From Firmicutes bacterium CAG:582 (GTDB taxonomy: Bacteria > Bacillota_I > Bacilli_A > RF39 > UBA660): a stretch of 23,224 bases of DNA. Both the position numbers and the translations under genes were made by a program. Positions 1-7,290 of this stretch are shown piece after piece (within the stretch, counting starts at the first letter, position 1; each line of letters opens with the position of its first letter). The stretch lies in assembly GCA_000435515.1 (NCBI GenBank), contig FR884182.1, positions 79,636 to 102,859 of the forward strand, in the 5' to 3' direction. The notes below the pieces were generated by a model that worked only from the letters and a program-made list of their open reading frames with translations, was not told where the DNA came from and ran no database searches.

Positions 1-99
1 GACAATATGACAATCATCATTTGTTATTTTACTCAAATGAGTTAAACATTCTAAAGTTTCATCTATATTTTTGTAATGTAATATAATAAAACTAAACAT
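1..99 (-). CDS. Glycosyltransferase family 2, N-terminal fragment (cut by window edge)
   Basis: An open frame starts with ATG at 99 and runs off the left edge, giving 33 codons without a stop. The product begins MFSFIILHYKNIDETLECL, the hydrophobic beta-strand plus NxxxT/L pattern that opens family 2 glycosyltransferases of the rhamnosyltransferase type. A GAGGAAG ribosome site lies just upstream. Only 3 bases separate it from the stop of the ABC permease, so it should be the third gene of that exporter operon, adding a sugar to the exported polysaccharide. The catalytic region is outside the window, so donor and acceptor cannot be judged. Confidence 0.75.
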   Translation of the reverse strand, partial: MFSFIILHYKNIDETLECLTHLSKITNDDCHIV

Positions 100-102
100 A
101 AA

Positions 103-882
103 TTACACTTCCTCAGCAAAACCTTTAGATAATTTCTTAAAAATTAATAAACCTAAACAACATAATAAAACACTTAATCCCAAAACTATTAGTAAAGACA
201 TTAAATGTGGGCTATTATGCCAGTAAAGTATGTCTCGATAGCAATTTATAATTGTAGTCATTGGATTCAATTGAATAATTTTACCAATTAAACTTCCATT
301 AAAAATATCAGTTGAATATAAAATTGGTGTAGCATAAAATAGCATTTGCATCACAAAATTAACTATGTATTCAAAATCTCTTACATAAACATTAATCGAG
401 CAAGTTATAAATAATATTCCCAGAGTTAATAGGTATTGAATAATGATAACTAATGGTAAATAAAGCATATACCACGAAAAACCTATTCCACTACAAATTA
501 AGAATATAAACATTATTACACATGTAATCAAGAAGTTTATTAAACCACTTGTAACAACGGATATCGGTAATATTTCGCGTGGAAAGTATACTTTTTTTAT
601 AATCCCACCATTTCCAATAATAGTAAAAGTACCTTGATTAATATTTGTTACAAACCAATTCCAAGGCAAAATACCGATTATCAAAAATGTAGTATAATGG
701 TCATAATTTGCTCCTCTTAATAAATAAGGAAACACAATTGCATAAACAAGAGTCATTAATAATGGGTTTAGAAATGACCAAATGATTCCTAAAAAGGACC
801 CTTTATATTTTCCTCTAATTTCTTTTTTTACATTAGTTTTCAACAATTCTCTATATGCATATAAATCTTTAAATATCTTCAT
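103..882 (-). CDS. Polysaccharide ABC transporter permease (Wzm/TagG/RgpC type)
   Basis: This 259-residue integral membrane protein has about six hydrophobic segments, the size and layout of ABC-2 permeases that export O-antigen, teichoic acid or rhamnan chains. The amphipathic N-terminal stretch with RGKYKGSFLG and the following WSFLNPLLMTLVY segment are characteristic of the family. It should form a dimeric channel with the ATPase encoded immediately upstream (gap 10 bases) and move an undecaprenyl-linked glycan to the outer face of the membrane. The next gene downstream is a glycosyltransferase. The substrate is not shown by sequence; the rhamnose genes nearby make a rhamnose-containing glycan a reasonable guess. 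Confidence 0.9.
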   Translation of the reverse strand: MKIFKDLYAYRELLKTNVKKEIRGKYKGSFLGIIWSFLNPLLMTLVYAIVFPYLLRGANYDHYTTFLIIGILPWNWFVTNINQGTFTIIGNGGIIKKVYFPREILPISVVTSGLINFLITCVIMFIFLICSGIGFSWYMLYLPLVIIIQYLLTLGILFITCSINVYVRDFEYIVNFVMQMLFYATPILYSTDIFNGSLIGKIIQLNPMTTIINCYRDILYWHNSPHLMSLLIVLGLSVLLCCLGLLIFKKLSKGFAEEV

Positions 883-892
883 GTTTTTCTCC

Positions 893-1627
893 TTAATTAC
901 AAGTTTTAAGATAATCTTCTATAACTGTTTTTATCTTTCCGTCTTTCATTACTTTTCCTTCATGAATCCATATGCCACGTTTGCATAATTTTTCTATAGA
1001 TCCTAAGGCATGGGATACAATTACTATTGTTTTATCACTGTCACGTAATTCCTCTAATTTTTTAAAACATTTATCTTGAAAGTGTTGATCTCCAACAGCT
1101 AAAATCTCATCAATTAATAAAATATCCGCGTCAACATTTATAGCAATAGAAAATGCAAGACGCATATATTGTCCTGAAGAATAAGTTCTTACTGGATTAT
1201 CAATAAATTCTTCCAATTCAGAAAAAGCAATTATTTCATCTAATCTTTTGTCTATTTCCTTGCGAGTCAATCCGAAAATTGCGGCATTAAAATATATATT
1301 TTCTCTTCCTGTAAAATCCGGATGAAATCCGGCACCAAGTTCAAGTAAACTCGTTAATTTACCGCGAGTTGTAACTGTTCCACTAGTTGGATATATAATT
1401 TTTGTCATCAATTTTAAAAGTGTTGATTTACCAGAGCCATTAACACCAATTAAGGCAACAGTTTCTCCTTTTTTTATATCCAAGTTTATATTTTCAAGAA
1501 CCGTTCTTGTTTCTGCTTTTTTATGATTCCAAAAAATCAGTCTTTCTTTAAGAGTACTTGGTTTATCATAAAATAGTTTGAAACTTTTTGTCATGTTTCT
1601 TACTTCAATTGCATTTTCTTTTTTCAT
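893..1627 (-). CDS. Polysaccharide ABC transporter ATP-binding protein (Wzt/TagH/RgpD type)
   Basis: The 244-residue ATPase carries Walker A GVNGSGKST (61-69), ABC signature YSSGQ (149-153), Walker B ILLIDE (169-174) and the switch histidine H206. The segment LLELGAGFHPDFTGRENI after Walker A is typical of polysaccharide exporters. The protein stops soon after the nucleotide-binding domain, so it lacks the C-terminal carbohydrate-binding domain of some Wzt proteins and the long C-terminus of TagH. Chain-end recognition by this subunit is therefore unlikely. It is the first gene of the operon, with an AGAGGTG ribosome site and an extended -10 promoter close upstream. Confidence 0.93.
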   Translation of the reverse strand: MKKENAIEVRNMTKSFKLFYDKPSTLKERLIFWNHKKAETRTVLENINLDIKKGETVALIGVNGSGKSTLLKLMTKIIYPTSGTVTTRGKLTSLLELGAGFHPDFTGRENIYFNAAIFGLTRKEIDKRLDEIIAFSELEEFIDNPVRTYSSGQYMRLAFSIAINVDADILLIDEILAVGDQHFQDKCFKKLEELRDSDKTIVIVSHALGSIEKLCKRGIWIHEGKVMKDGKIKTVIEDYLKTCN

Positions 1628-1645
1628 ACTATATTCACCTCTTAA

Positions 1646-1654
1646 ATTATAACA
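1646..1654 (-). promoter_or_regulatory. Extended -10 promoter of the ABC exporter operon
   Basis: On the minus strand TGTTATAAT reads as a perfect extended -10 (TGnTATAAT). No good -35 is seen at 17 bases, as expected for an extended -10. It sits about 18 bases before the ATPase start codon, so the leader would be very short. Confidence 0.6.
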
Positions 1655-1733
1655 TACATTTTATGCAATACCTAGAAAAATGAGTTTTGATAAATAGTTT
1701 CTATTAAATTTGTTCACAGATTTAACATTTTTA

Positions 1734-1762
1734 GTAAAAAAATATAGTTGCAAAAACAACTA
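1734..1762 (-). terminator. Rho-independent terminator after the acyltransferase locus
   Basis: The minus strand reads TAGTTG, a 6-base loop, CAACTA, then TATTTTTTTA. The 6-bp stem is weak, but the T-run follows closely. It separates the acyltransferase locus from the exporter operon promoter. Confidence 0.5.
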
Positions 1763-1836
1763 CATATATAAATTTTAATCTTACTTAAAAATTTCATTAT
1801 TATATTCTTTTATTTGTTGTATCTTGTGTTGTAAAT

Positions 1837-2927
1837 CTAGGAAATGCATTCTTTATTATGCATCTTCTTATAAAACAAATTATAAATTTTTAAAAATGTT
1901 AGTTCCAATAATATTGGACCCATTATACCAATTACAACATATACCGGGAATAATTTACTATAAGAAAATACAAATTTAGGTAACAATGCATAATTTTTTG
2001 TCATAAAGTGAATAAATAAAAAATCAACCAATTTGATAAAAGCTATATGTAAACACATAATTGATATGGTATGTTTTCCAATATAATTAAGCAAGTTAAC
2101 AACAACATTACTCGAACTTTTAACTATAAAATTGCTTAATAAATACGTTAAATAAAACAATAAAATAGCACACACATAATAAAAAATTGGATTCCATAAA
2201 ATGTTGTTAGCAATATCCGGTCTTCCTGGCACAAATTTGATAATCAATACCAAAATAATTAAAGAAATCAAAGATATAAATAATAGTTGCCATTTGTTAA
2301 ATGATTTTATTCTATCTGCAATATTTATTTTTTTCATAATATATCCAATATATATGAATGGAATAATGTAAAAAGAGATATTATAGTGTAAACCAATATT
2401 AATGTCTTTGTATGTTAAATAATATCCAACAGCAAAAGTTAACAAAACCAATAGAAATTTTATAAATTCTGAATGTTTTGATTTACTCGAATAATAACAA
2501 ATTGCATAAAATATAGTTAATCCAATTATTAACACTGGAATAAACCACATTGCTGATGAAAATGGCTCTAATGATATAAATATATACCAAAGATAAAATC
2601 TCTTATATCATATAATTTGTAAATGCTGACATCGATAATTCCCAAATGATAAAACACATTATGAAATAGGACTAATAAAGTTCCATAAATAAAATAATAT
2701 TTCCAAAATCGTCCGATTTTGTTCCCTAAGTACAAAAATATTTCTTTAGGATTCTTATATTCACCATCCTTAAAAAAATACCCACTAACAATGAAAAATA
2801 AAGGTAAATTAATTAAGTATATAATTTTGGATATTAAATTTGCTTGATTTATACAATGCCCAGCCACAACGTATAATATACCAAAAAATTTCATTACATT
2901 AATTACTTTATTTTCAACGTGATTCAT
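1837..2927 (-). pseudogene. Membrane O-acyltransferase (acyltransferase 3 family), frameshifted
   Basis: Two adjacent frames encode one protein. The N-terminal part (2568-2927, 119 residues) has the start of acyltransferase-3/fucose O-acetylase proteins: MKFFGILYVVAGH with the family histidine at H24, then LINLPLFFIVSGYFF. It ends at TAG in 2568-2570. The C-terminal part (1837-about 2580, read from MWFIPVL) is in another frame and supplies the remaining membrane helices. The sum, about 360 residues, is normal for the family. The frames meet at a short TA run (2581-2586 in GGTATATATTTA); removing one TA joins them as FIFGIFISLEPFSSAMWFIP. The intact enzyme would acetylate a surface sugar. The shift may be a real mutation, slippage-based switching or a sequencing error. 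Confidence 0.8.
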
Positions 2928-2961
2928 ACAACATATACCACCTTACACATACATAATATAA

Positions 2962-2990
2962 ATTATACTATATAAACTATTAACATGAAA
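2962..2990 (-). promoter_or_regulatory. Promoter of the acyltransferase locus
   Basis: A TATAAT -10 (2962-2967) has TTTCAT 17 bases upstream (2985-2990), a weak -35. The -10 contains the stop codon of the upstream fragment ORF. An AAGGTGG ribosome site follows, about 10 bases before the start at 2927. Confidence 0.4.
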
Positions 2991-3253
2991 CACTTTCTAT
3001 CATAAATATTATTATTTTGATAAAACTTCCATTGATATGAAATAATTTTATCATGTGCAAGACGATAAGCAACGAAAGACTTTACTATGTTATCTGGACA
3101 TTCATTATAATTATGTTTTAATTTGTCATACATCTTATCATCAACCATCCAAGAAAATTTATCAGCAGACAATTCATAATCCTTCTCTATTAAAAGAAAC
3201 AATCGAACCACTTTTTGTTCGTGCGTAATTAGTGTGAAACTTTTTTCAAAAAT
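2963..3253 (-). pseudogene. Unrecognised ORF fragment, probably a gene remnant
   Basis: A frame opens right after a stop at 3254-3256 and runs 96 codons to TAA at 2963. The only plausible start is a GTG at 3211 giving 82 residues, and it has no ribosome site. The middle (SWMVDDKMYDKLKHNYNECP and the following aromatic, charged stretch) looks like genuine protein sequence, not random AT-rich translation. I do not recognise the family. It sits between the rmlC terminator and the acyltransferase promoter, with an inverted repeat overlapping its 5' edge. The simplest reading is the 3' remnant of a polysaccharide gene lost by rearrangement. A small functional protein is less likely. Confidence 0.35.
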
Positions 3254-3272
3254 TCATAAAAAAGTTTCGCAC
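3232..3272. repeat. 15-bp imperfect inverted repeat
   Basis: GTGTGAAACTTTTTT (3232-3246) and AAAAAAGTTTCGCAC (3258-3272) pair at 14 of 15 positions around an 11-base spacer. There is no T-run outside the arms on either strand, so it is not a standard terminator. It lies directly after the rmlC terminator and overlaps the open end of the gene fragment. Confidence 0.7.
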
Positions 3273-3273
3273 C

Positions 3274-3303
3274 ATAAAAAAAGCAAACTTTTACATTTGC
3301 TTA
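3274..3303 (-). terminator. Rho-independent terminator of rmlDC
   Basis: The minus strand has AGCAAA, an 8-10 base loop, TTTGCT and a run of T. The 5' arm lies inside the last codons of rmlC (AAG CAA ATG TAA), so coding and termination overlap. Confidence 0.75.
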
Positions 3304-3929
3304 GGTACTTTGTTATATGTAAATATTGGTTCTTTATCTTTTAATGGTAATCTTATTTGATCCTTTTCTGATAAAAGGATGTCTTCTTCAGTTAAACCAT
3401 GTTCTTTAAACATATCATACCAAGGAATATCAAGACTTTTATCATTCCAAAGAATTCCATCTTCCATTTTAGGAGCATAATCATTATCAATTATATATTG
3501 AAATAAAGTATTATCTTCAAGACTTATAAAACCATGTGCAAATCCTCGTGGTACAAATAATTGTCTTCCACTTTCTGGTATATCTTTGTTATAAGGCATT
3601 AAAAGCACTTCTGTTGACTTACCATATGTTGGAGAACTAAGTCGCATATCAACTACTACATCAATTGCTTTTCCGTTTAAAACTTCAACAATTTTTGCTT
3701 GAGCAAAAGGATTTTTTTGAAAATGAAGTCCACGTAAAACTCCTTTTGAGCTTAAACTTCTATTTGTTTGTACAACTCTTTCAAATCCAAGTTGATCCAT
3801 ATGTTCAGCCATGAAATATGGGCTAAAATATCCTCTGTTATCACCAAACACTGCTGGTTCAATTATATAGCAATCTTCCAAATTTGTCGGAATTGCTCTG
3901 CTTCCATTACTAAATCTTATTTCTTCCAT
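3291..3929 (-). CDS. rmlC: dTDP-4-dehydrorhamnose 3,5-epimerase
   Basis: This enzyme epimerises dTDP-4-keto-6-deoxyglucose at C3 and C5 on the way to dTDP-L-rhamnose. The 212-residue protein has the cupin fold signatures: RGYFSPYF near the start, RGLHFQ with the likely catalytic H69, VPRGFAHGF (126-134) and the likely catalytic Y145 in LFQYIIDNDYAP. It is 20-30 residues longer than many family members through a charged C-terminal tail. It overlaps the end of rmlD by 13 bases, so translation is probably coupled; only a weak GGAAG lies upstream. It is the last gene before a terminator. rmlA and rmlB are not in the window. Confidence 0.95.
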   Translation of the reverse strand: MEEIRFSNGSRAIPTNLEDCYIIEPAVFGDNRGYFSPYFMAEHMDQLGFERVVQTNRSLSSKGVLRGLHFQKNPFAQAKIVEVLNGKAIDVVVDMRLSSPTYGKSTEVLLMPYNKDIPESGRQLFVPRGFAHGFISLEDNTLFQYIIDNDYAPKMEDGILWNDKSLDIPWYDMFKEHGLTEEDILLSEKDQIRLPLKDKEPIFTYNKVPKQM

Positions 3930-4807
3930 CTATTCTTTGCTTCCTTTAACACTAAACTCATTTCTTCATCATTGGCAAGTTCATCCATATATCTTGCAAA
4001 CGCATCCATCGAACTTGGCATATCTCCTACATCATTTGCTAGTCTTGATTTATCAAGTCTTGTATCAAGTGGTCTTACAGCTGTTGTTTTATATTCTGAC
4101 GTTGGAATTGGATTTACTTTTGTTTTGATATCATTCATTGCAAATATCATCTTAGCAAATCCGGCCCATGACATATCGCCAGAATTGCTTGCATGATATA
4201 TTCCGTTTTCGTTAAGTTTACTTAACATAACTAACTTTTCTGCTAAATCAACCGTATAAGTTGGCGCTCCATATTGATCAGCAACAACATTTACTTCATC
4301 TTTTGTTCTAGCTAGTTTTAACATAGTTTTTACAAAGTTTTTACCATTTATTCCAAATACCCATTGAGTTCGGACAACCATGCCTTTTTCATAATCCAAA
4401 ACAGCTTCTTCTCCAAGTCTTTTTGTTTTTCCGTACCAGTTTAATGGATTTACATCATCATAAAACTTATATGGTGCTTTCTTTGTTCCATCAAAAACAT
4501 AATCAGTTGAAACATAAATAATTTTGGCATTAACCATTTTAGCGGCATCAACTAGTCTACTTGTTCCAACCGCGTTTACTAATTCCGCATATTCTTTTTC
4601 TTCCTCAGCTTTATCCACGGCTGTATATGCAGCTCCATGAATGATTACATCTGGATGAAATTCTAGCACACTTTTGTAAATCGTTACTGGATCAGTTAAA
4701 TTTAAAGTTAAACTTGTTGGTGCAAAAACCTCGTTTTTACCATCATTTAAAATCTTATATAGATCATGACCTAATTGGCCATTTATTCCAGTTATTAAAT
4801 ATTTCAT
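3917..4807 (-). CDS. rmlD: dTDP-4-dehydrorhamnose reductase
   Basis: This NAD(P)H-dependent extended short-chain dehydrogenase makes dTDP-L-rhamnose, the donor for rhamnosyltransferases. Its 296 residues show the nucleotide-binding motif GINGQLG (7-13), the STDYVFDG segment (100-107) that marks the RmlD family, and the catalytic Y125-xxx-K129. Length and motif order are normal. It begins with ATG preceded by AGGAGGG and AGAGGT, and is first in a two-gene unit with rmlC. Its promoter overlaps the end of divIVA. Product use is presumably in the polysaccharide genes of this window. Confidence 0.95.
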   Translation of the reverse strand: MKYLITGINGQLGHDLYKILNDGKNEVFAPTSLTLNLTDPVTIYKSVLEFHPDVIIHGAAYTAVDKAEEEKEYAELVNAVGTSRLVDAAKMVNAKIIYVSTDYVFDGTKKAPYKFYDDVNPLNWYGKTKRLGEEAVLDYEKGMVVRTQWVFGINGKNFVKTMLKLARTKDEVNVVADQYGAPTYTVDLAEKLVMLSKLNENGIYHASNSGDMSWAGFAKMIFAMNDIKTKVNPIPTSEYKTTAVRPLDTRLDKSRLANDVGDMPSSMDAFARYMDELANDEEMSLVLKEAKNRWKK

Positions 4808-4831
4808 TTTAACCTCTACCCTCCTAAAATT

Positions 4832-4860
4832 ATTATAAATAAAAAGTGAATACTAGTCAA
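4832..4860 (-). promoter_or_regulatory. Strong promoter of rmlDC, overlapping the divIVA stop
   Basis: TTGACT (4855-4860), exactly 17 bases, and TATAAT (4832-4837) form a near-consensus vegetative promoter. The -35 begins at the last base of the divIVA stop codon and lies in the loop of the divIVA terminator. Transcription would start about 20 bases before rmlD. Confidence 0.8.
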
Positions 4861-4867
4861 TATCCAC
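4841..4867 (-). terminator. Terminator of sepF-divIVA, superposed on the rmlD promoter
   Basis: GTGGATA (4861-4867) pairs with TATTCAC (4846-4852) over 7 bp with one G-T pair, followed by TTTTT. The 5' arm is in the last divIVA codons and the loop contains the -35 of the next promoter. Confidence 0.6.
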
Positions 4868-5284
4868 TTTATCTAAGTCATCTATAATAGACGATTGTTC
4901 TTCAATTAAACTTTTAATTCTTCTTTTGTATGTAATGATATTTCTTCTAAGTCTTGCAGCATCATTTTCCAAACTTTCAGCTTTAAGAAGTGCATCATTT
5001 ATTATTCTATTAGCGTTCTTTTTAGCTTCAGTTATAATCAAATCTGATTCAGCAATACTATTGCTTTTATACTTACTTGCTGCTTCTTCTGCCATAACAA
5101 CAGCTCGATTAAGCGTTGCATCCATGTTCTTATAATGTTCAAGTTCTTTAGTTAAGCGGTCAATTTCTAAGTCTTTGTTTTTCATCTTAGTAATCATATC
5201 TTCAACTCTTGAAATAACATCGTCTACAAAGCTGTTTACCTGTTCAACGTTATAACCATTAAAACTCCTATCAAATTTTTTCAT
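4853..5284 (-). CDS. divIVA: DivIVA-type cell division/polarity protein
   Basis: DivIVA binds negatively curved membrane at septa and poles and recruits division or polarity partners. The 143-residue protein opens with the lipid-binding domain pattern FDRSFNGYNVEQVNSFVDDV. The rest is coiled-coil heptads, including KDLEIDRLTKELEHYKNMD and a second coil from about 70 to 140. There is no long C-terminal extension. It follows sepF by 18 bases, with AGGGTGATG as ribosome site, matching the sepF-divIVA neighbourhood of many Firmicutes. The ylmG/ylmH genes often found between them are missing. It may instead be a GpsB-like short paralogue, but length and N-terminus favour DivIVA. Confidence 0.9.
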   Translation of the reverse strand: MKKFDRSFNGYNVEQVNSFVDDVISRVEDMITKMKNKDLEIDRLTKELEHYKNMDATLNRAVVMAEEAASKYKSNSIAESDLIITEAKKNANRIINDALLKAESLENDAARLRRNIITYKRRIKSLIEEQSSIIDDLDKVDID

Positions 5285-5302
5285 TACATCACCCTATTTA
5301 TG

Positions 5303-5692
5303 TTAGAAATCCATTTCGTCTTCAATTTTAGATTTACTTTTTTTATCCTCTTCATCACTTATTCTACCATCTACAGTAACATTCTTTGGTGTACATAAAT
5401 AAATTCCATTACCAAGTTTTTGTAAATCTCCACCAATAGCATATAACGTACCACTTAAAAAATCAATAATTCTTCTTGCTTGATCAGCAGTTACTCTTTT
5501 TAAATTAACTACAACTGAATTTCTTCTTTTTAAATGATCGGCAATTTGTTGAGATTCAGAATAAGCTCTAGGTTCAACCAATATCATCTTATTTCCGTTA
5601 TCCTTAGCCTCTGTTTCATAAGTTTCCTCTTCGCCGCCATCAAAGCTTTCTTCTTTTGGAAACAAAGCTTTTTTTATTGATTCAAATGCCAT
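5303..5692 (-). CDS. sepF: Cell division protein SepF
   Basis: SepF anchors and bundles FtsZ at the division site. An N-terminal amphipathic helix (MAFESIKKALFPKEE) is followed by an acidic, low-complexity linker. The conserved SepF core starts near MILVEPRAYSESQQIADHL and continues through VVVNLKRV and ARRIIDFLSGTLYAIGG to the end near 115. I start it at ATG 5692, because GGAGG lies 8 bases upstream of this ATG. A GTG at 5701 would put GGAGG directly against the start. The result is 129 residues, usual for the family. It is first in a two-gene unit with divIVA. Confidence 0.95.
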   Translation of the reverse strand: MAFESIKKALFPKEESFDGGEEETYETEAKDNGNKMILVEPRAYSESQQIADHLKRRNSVVVNLKRVTADQARRIIDFLSGTLYAIGGDLQKLGNGIYLCTPKNVTVDGRISDEEDKKSKSKIEDEMDF

Positions 5693-5723
5693 ACAAGCCA
5701 CCTCCGTATATTAACTATATATA

Positions 5724-5752
5724 TAATACCACATTTAAACATTTAGAGTAAA
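5724..5752 (-). promoter_or_regulatory. Promoter of sepF-divIVA
   Basis: The minus strand reads TTTACT, 18 bases, TATTAT, with TGG just before the -10 (an extended -10 form). It is placed directly after a terminator hairpin, so sepF starts its own transcript. Confidence 0.5.
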
Positions 5753-5753
5753 T

Positions 5754-5781
5754 AAAAAAACATTAAAATTGAAATTTAATG
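5754..5781 (-). terminator. Third hairpin between glyS and sepF, terminator-like
   Basis: CATTAAA (5761-5767) and TTTAATG (5775-5781) form a 7-bp stem. On the minus strand seven T residues follow at once. It lies between the glyS terminator and the sepF promoter. Confidence 0.55.
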
Positions 5782-5843
5782 CTTTTATACTTTATGAAAT
5801 GTTATAAAACAAACCTCTTTCCAACCTTTTTTGTCTTTTTAAA

Positions 5844-5870
5844 TTCAAAGTGCGAAATTTGCACTTTGAA
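5844..5870. repeat. Perfect 10-bp stem hairpin downstream of glyS
   Basis: TTCAAAGTGC and GCACTTTGAA flank a 7-base loop. Neither strand has a real T-run after the stem, so it may be a stabilising 3' structure of the glyS transcript instead of a terminator. Confidence 0.65.
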
Positions 5871-5872
5871 AT

Positions 5873-5898
5873 AAAAAATGTAGGAATTAACCTACATT
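5873..5898 (-). terminator. Rho-independent terminator of LOG-glyS
   Basis: AATGTAGG and CCTACATT form an 8-bp stem with a 6-base loop. On the minus strand a T-run overlaps and follows the stem. It begins 2 bases after the glyS stop codon. Confidence 0.85.
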
Positions 5899-5900
5899 AA

Positions 5901-7289
5901 TTAAAATTTGATTCTATCTAAAATATAGTCTTTTACTTCATCAAGATTTAATGAAATTTGTTCCATTGTATCTCTATCTCTTAAAGTAACAATATTATCA
6001 TTTAAAGTTTCATCATCGACAGTTAAACACCAAGGAGTTCCAATGGCATCTGCTCTTCTATAACGCTTTCCAATATTGGCCGTTTCATCGTAAGACACTG
6101 GAAAGTATTTACTTAACTCTTGATAGATTTCCATAGCTTTTTCAGAATGATTTTTCTTTATTAAAGGTAAAACATTTACTTTATATGGAGCTAGATTTGG
6201 TTTTAACTTGAATACTTCTCTTGTGTCTCCATTTTCTAACTCTTCTACTTTGTAACATTCATTTAAAATAGCTAAAAATAAACGATCAACTCCAACTGAA
6301 GGTTCAATTACATAAGGAGTATATTTTTCATTAGTTTCTGGATCCAAATATCTTAAATCACATTTTGCATGTTCCATATGAACTGATAAGTCATAGTCAG
6401 TTCTATCGGCTATTCCCCAAAGTTCTCCCCATCCATTTGGATATTTATATTCAATATCAGTTGTTGCTTTACTATAAAATGAAAGTTCTTCTTTTTCGTG
6501 ATCTCTGTATCTTAAATTTTCGCCATCAAGGCCAAGTGAATTTAAGAAATCTAAGCAATATTTCTTCCAAAAAGCAAACCACTCTAAGTCAGTATTAGGC
6601 TTGCAAAAGAATTCTAGTTCCATTTGTTCAAATTCTCTAACTCTAAATATAAAATTTCCGGGAGTTATTTCATTTCTAAAACTTTTGCCTATTTGACCAA
6701 TACCAAATGGTATTTTAGCTCGCATGCTTCTTTGTACGTTTAAGAAATTTACAAATATACCTTGAGCAGTTTCTCCTCTTAAATATACTTTACTTTTGGC
6801 ATCTTCTGTTACACCGATATGAGTTTCAAATAAAAGATTAAATTTTCTAATTGGAGTAAAGTCACATGATCCACATTTTGGACAAGTAACGTGATTTTCC
6901 TTAATAAAGTTCTCTAACTTTTCATTATCCCAACCATCACCGGTTTCAGCACCTTTAGTAAATTCCTCAATTAGTTTATCAGCTCTTTCACGGCTTTTAC
7001 ATTTTTTGCAATCGATTAAAGGATCAGCAAATGAAGCAACATGTCCACTTGCAACCCACACTTCAGGATTCATAAGTATTGCTGAATCAAGTCCATAGTT
7101 ACGATAATCCACATGACTATTTTCTTGAATAAATTTCTTCCACCATGCTTCTTTAATATTATTTTTAAGTTCTCTTCCTAAAGGACCGTAATCCCATGAA
7201 TTTGCAAGTCCTCCATAAATTTCACTTCCTTGAAATATAAATCCATATTGTTTGGAAAAATTAACCAATTCATCCATTGTTTTTGCCAT
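5901..7289 (-). CDS. glyS: Glycyl-tRNA synthetase, alpha2 type
   Basis: This class II synthetase charges tRNA-Gly. The 462-residue single-chain form (the homodimeric alpha2 type, not the alpha/beta GlyQ-GlyS pair) opens with the diagnostic GSEIYGGLANSWDYGPLG. It has zinc-type cysteine pairs (CKKC and CPKC in the insertion around 95-145), the class II motif 2 region RNEITPGNFIFRVREFEQME, motif 3 around EPSVGVDRLFLAIL, and a C-terminal anticodon-binding domain (VNVLPLIKKN to the end). Length is normal. Its start is one base after the LOG-family stop, with AAGGA inside that gene, so both are one transcript. Upstream T-box control by uncharged tRNA-Gly fits the product. Confidence 0.97.
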   Translation of the reverse strand: MAKTMDELVNFSKQYGFIFQGSEIYGGLANSWDYGPLGRELKNNIKEAWWKKFIQENSHVDYRNYGLDSAILMNPEVWVASGHVASFADPLIDCKKCKSRERADKLIEEFTKGAETGDGWDNEKLENFIKENHVTCPKCGSCDFTPIRKFNLLFETHIGVTEDAKSKVYLRGETAQGIFVNFLNVQRSMRAKIPFGIGQIGKSFRNEITPGNFIFRVREFEQMELEFFCKPNTDLEWFAFWKKYCLDFLNSLGLDGENLRYRDHEKEELSFYSKATTDIEYKYPNGWGELWGIADRTDYDLSVHMEHAKCDLRYLDPETNEKYTPYVIEPSVGVDRLFLAILNECYKVEELENGDTREVFKLKPNLAPYKVNVLPLIKKNHSEKAMEIYQELSKYFPVSYDETANIGKRYRRADAIGTPWCLTVDDETLNDNIVTLRDRDTMEQISLNLDEVKDYILDRIKF

Positions 7290-7290
7290 C

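Noticed and set aside
782..988. Plus-strand 68-codon frame across the exporter genes
   Set aside because: It is a shadow of two well-supported minus-strand genes, with no ribosome site and low-complexity hydrophobic translation.
5693..5701. GTG start for SepF at 5701
   Set aside because: The GGAGG ribosome site would abut the start codon; ATG 5692 has ideal 8-base spacing and gives the normal SepF N-terminus.
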